DNA from: Congeria kusceri
Taxonomy: Eukaryota > Mollusca > Bivalvia > Myida > Dreissenidae
Length of the DNA stretch: 64,000 nucleotides
Direction of reading: 5' to 3'
Assembly: GCA_027627225.1 (NCBI GenBank)
Contig: CM051029.1
Coordinates: 11,393,715 to 11,457,714 of the forward strand
A program made the position numbers and the translations under genes. Positions 57,876 through 64,000 of the stretch are shown here, one piece after another (position 1 is the stretch's first letter; every line of letters starts with the position of its first letter). A model generated the notes under the pieces. That model did not search any database. It saw nothing but the letters and a program-made list of their open reading frames with translations, and was not told the DNA's origin.

Positions 57876-58640
57876 TTAAGTCTTAATGTTTTTTACAGTG
57901 GGCAAACAAGTATAAACGTGGTAGGTGTTTTCTATTTGGCCACATCGACAAAGTGGCGATGGAACTAGGTTTCTTTCATAAAGATGCTTATTTAGAGAGC
58001 CACAGTCCGTTCTCAAGCGTGTGTGCAATATTTGTTGTCTGCGTTTACCGTAATAGAACAGAGAATTGCCACGAGGTTTATCGAGGTCAAGGAACTTTTT
58101 AAAATCAGATAAGTTATCAACAAGCCTGGCTTCCTCAGGAAGAGAGTTCCAGGCCTGAATTGTAGAGGGCAGAAAGGCATTTTGATATAAAGAAGTCCTA
58201 GTCAGAGTGCCAGCTAGCTGGGAGGAATTTCGTAAGGATCTTGAGAATCGCTCACCTACTGATTGTGGTGGCAACTGAGACAGATACTAGGGACATAGAC
58301 CTTTGACAATTTTAAAGAACATAATGAGTTTGTGTTTTGACCTTCGTGTGCTGAGGGTTTCCCAACAGACTTCATTATATAATAACGTTGAGGAAACTAA
58401 ACTGGTACAACCAGATACCATTCGGGCAGCCTCAGTTTGGATTTTGTCTAAGTCATTTTTTTCATACATCGTACAATTGTCCCATACAACGTCAGCATAT
58501 TCTAAGATTGGCCAAATGAAGAAGTATATAAATTTAAGTGACATTCGATCGAGGCGATAGCAAAGCCGTTTCATAATTTTGAAACGTGACCATGCCTTAG
58601 ATTTAATACTTTCTATTTGTTGATGCCAGCTCTAATCATT
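57876..58640 (-). pseudogene. 3' end of a non-LTR retrotransposon ORF2 (reverse-transcriptase tail)
   Basis: The minus-strand frame reads HQQIESIKSKAWSRFKIMKR, LCYRLDRMSLKFIYFFIWP and ILEYADVVWDNCT. It continues YNEVCWETLSTRRSKHKL, FLPSTIQAWNSLPEEARLV and HTRLRTDCGSLNKHLYERN, ending SPLCRCGQIENTYHVYTCL. The RxxLEYAxxVWDNC, RRxxHKL, WNxLPxxxR and CxCGxxExxxH...C motifs are typical of the region after the reverse transcriptase in non-LTR elements (Jockey/CR1-like). An in-frame TAG after GLCP and a stop before SWHQQ disable it. 5'-truncated. Confidence 0.85.
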
Positions 58641-59156
58641 TGCCTTCAAAGTCATTGAGTCAACTGACAACTTGCCGAGTTCGACAGACGAGTGTTGTCT
58701 CAGACTCCAACTTTGAAGCGCACAGCATCCAACAACATTTGATAGACGCTGTATATAATAAACTTGGCTATCATGTTCAAATAATAGTTGTGTATAAAAA
58801 TGTTAAACGCCCATTATAAAACGGGAAATAGGTGCCTACTTACTTTTCCTCTCGATCGTGCCATCTTGATTTGTTGAAATGACGTAGATCTATAGATCAC
58901 GCATGCGCGAGTTGCAGCAGTAGTAAAGTGTGTAACGCGACGAAATTTATCATAAACCGAGTGTGGAAAAAGTCCGATGTAAACCTGAAAATCACTTTTT
59001 CTTGAATTTTACGTTTTTATGGTAAAACATCAGAAATTAATTTGCTTTCAATAAAATAAAAATTCACTACATGAGTGTATGTAGTGACTTTTAAAAATGT
59101 AGTGACTTAAACGTGTGTGAACTAGGTCGTGTAGCGAAATGTGGGTGTTCACGAAC
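58641..59156. other. No recognised gene
   Basis: May include further degraded retrotransposon sequence on the minus strand up to about 58730. The rest is featureless. Confidence 0.3.
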
Positions 59157-59185
59157 GCACACACACACACACACACGCACACATG
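59157..59185. repeat. AC microsatellite
   Basis: About ten CA dinucleotides with a few GC interruptions. A 48-base acceptor/donor-like segment follows at 59311-59353 (TTTTTTTCAG ... GCGG/GTAAGT) without recognised coding content. Confidence 0.8.
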
Positions 59186-59514
59186 CATACGGTGTAGAGT
59201 GAGGACACATGACGAAACACATCCAAATGGGGACACCACTTTCCCATGAACGATTTGTCGTGAAAATCCGTCGTCGTCTGGCCTGTATTAAAATTATTTT
59301 TTTCAGTTTATACCACTCGTGCGTGCATGGTATGTGTGGGGCGTTACAAGCGGGTAAGTCGAAATGCTATAACCGGGGATTAACTTGTTTTGAATTATAA
59401 CGACGTAATTGGGTTCATATTTCTATGGGGTCACTTGACTTAGTTATACATATTTAGGGCATTAACACAATTCTGACCTGTACGCATTTTTGGGGCCGTT
59501 GCGCCAATTCATTT

Positions 59515-59635
59515 TTTTTATTTACTACAAATACAACTACAGCTACAACTAATACTACTGCTGCTGCAGCTGCTGAGGATGTTGTTGGTGCTGCTATTGA
59601 TGCTGTTTTCCGTTCTGCTTCTGTAGCAGGTGAAT
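59515..59635. repeat. Imperfect trinucleotide repeat (ACT/GCT)
   Basis: ACTACAGCTACAACTAATAC and CTGCTGCTGCAGCTGCTGAG runs. It could encode Thr/Ala-rich peptide but lies outside any supported gene. Confidence 0.6.
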
Positions 59636-59639
59636 AATA

Positions 59640-60960
59640 CTTATCTCAGTTATGTATAATACTAGTCACTGGTCATGACAGTTATATTCAATGTTAAAGA
59701 CGAACGACCTATTTCAAAATTACATGTATGTATCCAACGTAAACAGCTTACGTAAAATGAATACGTTGTCTACTAACGAATTATAGCTCATGGTAAACTG
59801 TATACCTTGTCAACCCTCGTATAAAACTCACACGTAAGCTGTTTAACGGCGTGAATAGTGTAGGTCCTATCATAATGTGTATACAATGTACATATGGACC
59901 GGCACAGTGATAACATTACGTTGCAGCCGCTTTACGGACCGACGTCAGACTCTTGCGTGTCATGTGTGTCAAACCCTTTATCTGTGGGAGTACACGTGCC
60001 ATTGTTAGACATGGCGTGCACACATTCACTTTGTATGGCCTCATACGCCTGCCGCCACAAAAACGTGAGCAAACGCGTTTATGCGGCGATTTTTAACACA
60101 TGTAAATAATGATTGCTTTTAAGCGGCGACTTGCGACTCGCATCGCATATAGGAATTGATGCGTAAATGCGCAAGACTGTGCATTTGTAACGCATAATTA
60201 GCGTTACAGCGCTTCCCTATATGGCTGAGCGACGTCAGACCATTTTTGTGATGAGTGTATGAGTGGTCGCGGATGACATCAGTGGTCCTACCATCGAGTC
60301 AGCTTAAGTGCATATATCAAAAACATATAGTATAGACGCGTGTAGCTCATTGACAGTGGACGATCGTGAAGTACCGCTGGATGTGTCCCTGTGTTCCCGT
60401 ACCGTTCTGAACCTCGGGAACCGCGCATTGTAAAGCATATACATATACATTATTTATTGTCAGTTTCGAACAATTAAGCATACAAGTTTACTTCCTCCAC
60501 CACTTCCACCACCACCACAACTACAAGTGCTACAAATACAACAACTACTTCTACTATATTATTTTATTCAAAAACAATGTTTGATCGAACTAAACACATT
60601 GATACTATCAGTCGAAAACAACAATTCGCTATATGCTGCAATTAAAATCCTGATTAAAACATGTTTTAAACCATCGCATAACGTTTGAATGTTCATTAAA
60701 TAATTTATGTTGAAGTCTTATAGTATTTGTCTATCTATCGCACACAACTTACGCTAACCTGCGTTACTTAACATTCCAGCGGAAATCAACAATGAGCATC
60801 TATTGGGACAACTGCATTTATAACCTGATTGAAAAAAAAGACAGAGGCACATGATAATAAATGGGCGCGAGTAAAAAAAACAACTACTGATAACGTATCC
60901 CAAGTTTATATTTACCACGAGAGACTTGCCATCACTTTATCAATAATTTTCCATGCTAGT
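59640..60960. other. No recognised gene; ACC/ACA trinucleotide tract at 60490-60555
   Basis: No exon with recognisable content. The CCACCACTTCCACCACCACC stretch is a simple repeat. Confidence 0.35.
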
Positions 60961-61735
60961 ATAGGACATCGTAGATGGCTATACTAGTATACGGCGTATT
61001 TGTTTCAATTGCCGACGGAAACAGAACGGAATCTATGGCGGCTGGCAGAGAAAAATCCGCACAGAGGTTGCGCGGAGATTATACGGATATCTTGCAATTT
61101 ACTACATTTGCTGTGCGGCATCCGCAGACTCCGAATGGAAATCGTATGGAGTACGTGCGGATTCCGTGCAGAGTCTGCGCCGAGATGGTGCGTTGACCGT
61201 CGAACTGCTTTTGAGCGTATGTATGCTGCACAAATGCCTGGATTTTTTAAGGCGGAGTTTATACCTTATTTACAACTTTGACAATAATTACTAGCCCTCC
61301 CCAGGACGAGCGAAAAGGCATTTTACAAACGTGTTTTATTATATTTACCATTAAATTTTATCGGGTAATTCCCTATCGGTAATCCATTTCAAAAATTGCC
61401 AATAAAAATATTGAAACGAATAATGTGATATAGAACCCTATCTTAAAACACAATTTGACGTCGTCGAAGGTCGTTTTGTTCAAATAAATACAATTTGTAA
61501 TTGAGCGCGTGACCAGTAAACGCGACTTTGTGAATGGCGAATAAGCTTCGGAAGCTTTTGCAAAACCCGCTTTTTACACAAGGATTCATGGCCGTGGTTC
61601 ATGCCCATTTAGAAACGCGTATTCAAATATTTAATACTAGTAACAAAGGTGATTGTTTTCGGATTTAAATTTCGGCATGTAGTTTAACTGATAATATTTT
61701 TTTCGCATCCGAATGTCGCGGTGGTGACAGTGTGC

Positions 61736-61810
61736 AGACAGTCCGGGACTCGAACCCGGAACCTCTCGCTTGCATGGCGAGTGCTCTACCGAGAACGCTA
61801 ACCGGACCGC
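61736..61810 (-). tRNA. tRNA-Ala(TGC)-like sequence, probably SINE head or pseudo-tRNA
   Basis: On the minus strand: D-arm TTAGCGTTCTCGGTAGAGCA, a perfect anticodon stem CTCGC/GCGAG around loop CATGCAA (anticodon TGC), and a perfect T arm CCGGGTTCGAGTCCCGG. The acceptor stem (5' GGTCCGG, 3' ACTGTCT) pairs poorly, so a functional tRNA is doubtful; a tRNA-derived SINE head is more likely. Confidence 0.55.
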
Positions 61811-62055
61811 TAACACAGCTAATCGCCAATATCGCCAATATTGCTTGAGTTCGGTACCGTGACACGAAAACAATTGATGAAATAGTAAGGGTTTTGTAAC
61901 AACTAGCTGTATATTATTTCCAGGCGAAAAAAGGCTCTGAAACGATTCTGAATTACATGTATGGGAAATTAATTCCATAAAACTGCAACCTAGTATTGTG
62001 ATGTACACTGCCACCAAAGGATTTAATTAAATAAAGAAAACGCCAGAAATTGCGA

Positions 62056-62420
62056 TTTTAGAAGGATTAATAAAGTGAGGTCGAGCGTTGCGGCCGATTT
62101 CAGGCAGAAGGGGTCGAGCATTGCGGCCGATTTCGGGCAGGTGGATTCGAGCGTTGCGGCCGATTTTAGTAGGATTAATAAAGTGAGGTCGAGCGTTGCG
62201 GCCGATTTTAGGCAGATGGGGTCGAGGTTGCGGCCGATTTCAGGCAGGTGGGGTTGAGCGTTGCAGCCGATTTCAGGCGGGTGGGGTTGTGCGTTGCGGT
62301 CGATATATGAGAAGTGGGGTCAAGCGTTTGAGCCGATTTCTGGGAGGTGGGTGCGGGCGATGCGGCCAATTTTGAGGAGGTGAGGCCGATTTCGTGGGGA
62401 CGGATTGGAACGATCTCTTG
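62056..62420 (+). repeat. GC-rich minisatellite, about 30-33-base units
   Basis: About ten units of the pattern GTCGAGCGTTGCGGCCGATT plus TCAGGCAG(G/A)(T/A)GG. Two units contain TAGGATTAATAAAGTGAG. Variation increases towards the 3' side. The base composition differs sharply from the AT-rich surroundings. Confidence 0.8.
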
Positions 62421-64000
62421 GCGGTGAGCCGATTGTTTTTTCGCGGATGTACCGGGAATGCCGACATGTCATCAAGATATCCAGCGGGAAACCCCGAACA
62501 TTTATGCATAAATAATATATCGCTTATACTAGCATAGTATACATAGCTTCAAGTTCCTAGGCGACTGGCCCACATCGGACCTCTTCAGCGCGTCTTCGCG
62601 TTCCTGCATTTGTGCCACATTCGAGATCAGCACCGTTAGCCCGTGAGAGCGAATGCGCCATGCAAATGGTGAAATGCGCTTATATAGTCTCTTCATGCTT
62701 CTTGGAGGCTGGGCGATTTCAGACCAGTATGGTGAGGAAAGCCTATGTGTCTGTGGATGACTGCAGCGGTCCAACTTTCCGGATCGCAACAATGTGCCTG
62801 CTTAAATAATACCAATTATGATTACATTAGATTTTGTTGCGTTAGTTGTTTATAACGTCGCAAACAGTATACAGACCGGTCTGACTTTCAAGACCTTCAT
62901 CGGGACACGCACATCTGCCACATTTGGTGTTATGCGTCGCACCCGGTCCCGAGCATTTCGAGTGACGTCCGACCTCTAGTGTAGGGACGCTTGAAATGTG
63001 TCCGCGCGTGCCTCCATCTGTCCCACTCTCAGGACACGCACTGTTACTCGCTGTACATGAGAACGACTGTGCCTCGTGTGAATCGCACTACAGCAATAAT
63101 TTCCAAGTTGTTAATTTAAATACATTGTATGACATTCACTAAACCTTTGCAAAAATGTAAAAGGTCGGCAAGACATTTAGATTTATTTTGATTACAATGT
63201 ACTTGTAAATGATTATTTTATAAAAATAAATAAAACATTAACATTATATGTTTCTCTGTCAAATTTATGTCATCTTATGTTTTGCATTTAACAAACCACC
63301 AAACATAATGCCATCATCTCTAGCCAATAACAGTTGTATGCATATAACAATTCTATTCTTGTTTGTTTGCTCTCAGAAAGCGAACAAATATATGTATGCT
63401 TAAGGAATACTTAATCCGTTCTGAAGTATAAAAAAAAAGTACTAGTAGATCTTAATTACGTATGACCCGACATTGAAAACGCTATTCTTGACCTTTCAAC
63501 ATGTTACATGTATAATACATTATGTATATGGAAAACATCTTCTCGTACCTCTAGAGTTTTATAATGAAAATAAGTTGTATTTACGTTCACGTGTGGATGA
63601 AATATTAAACACATAATGTGCAGTTTCTGATCGAAAAAGATCTCTTACCAGCAAATATTATCCGGCCGATTTCAAATTTGCTTGCGATCTCTACAGGCGG
63701 TATGACCGCGTCGTACAATTTCGTGGAGACGCACTTTAGCTGACCGCGTATATCGGAACCAGTCCGACCCTCGAAGATTGCATTTCTTGACATACAGAGA
63801 GGGTGCAATATCCAAACTGAGCTGAAGCTCTTACCGGTTCAGAATGATACAACATTTCATGATTCTTGCTCGGTCTTTTATGTTTTCAAATGTCATTTAT
63901 TATATTATTCTTCACCTTCGTTTACTTTGTATTGGTGAATAAATATGATTAAGAATTGAATTTTTCTATATGAGCTAATGGGTCAGTGTGTAAACTACTG
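62421..64000. other. No recognised gene
   Basis: Mixed composition. A GC-richer block at 62870-63070 contains recurrent GGGACACGCAC/GGACACGCAC motifs. The remainder is AT-rich. Open frames on either strand show nothing recognisable. Confidence 0.3.

Overview
The window is nuclear DNA of an animal, most likely a bivalve mollusc. Genes are split by introns with GT/AG borders, tRNA-headed SINEs are present, and most of the non-coding DNA is AT-rich or made of elements whose internal repeats carry AAGGTCAAGGTCAC-type motifs, a style known from bivalve pearl/HINE-like elements. No operons, Shine-Dalgarno sites or other bacterial features are seen. The species call is inference.

One large plus-strand gene dominates, from about 880 to 45296. 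Exons at 880-968, 2379-2531, 3101-3217 and 4125-4188 encode a KMT5A/SETD8-like SET methyltransferase domain. A short linker follows (candidate exons 4642-4689 and 8690-8705), then an acidic exon present in three copies (11654, 12793, 20568), then coiled-coil-like exons (22519, 31540). A large exon (34614-35823) carries CxxC zinc-finger motifs and a helical domain. Exons 36641-36908 and 39760-39955 look like the C-terminal half of a tyrosine recombinase. Acidic and basic exons (42789, 44515) and a final exon with a SANT/Myb-like segment end at a stop at 45294-45296. Splice phases agree across nearly all junctions, giving roughly 1,060 codons if all the listed exons are used. The start codon was not found and probably lies left of the window. 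Domain order suggests a chromatin methyltransferase joined to a recombinase-derived DNA-binding module.

The introns hold pearl/HINE-like repeat families with 5' hairpins and a common 3' CTTGTT-type end, several terminal-inverted-repeat DNA elements (7926-8280, 13119-13503, 14210-15804, 28603-29782, 31853-32872), and a segmental duplication that carries the acidic exon and, in two copies, a SINE.

Right of the gene (45.3-64 kb) there is more repeat DNA, a broken zinc-finger ORF (51677-52316), a single degraded SET exon on the minus strand (52586-52760), further inverted-repeat elements, a dead non-LTR reverse-transcriptase tail (57876-58640, minus), a tRNA-Ala-like sequence (61736-61810, minus) and a GC-rich minisatellite (62056-62420). 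No convincing intact gene was found in the last 12 kb.
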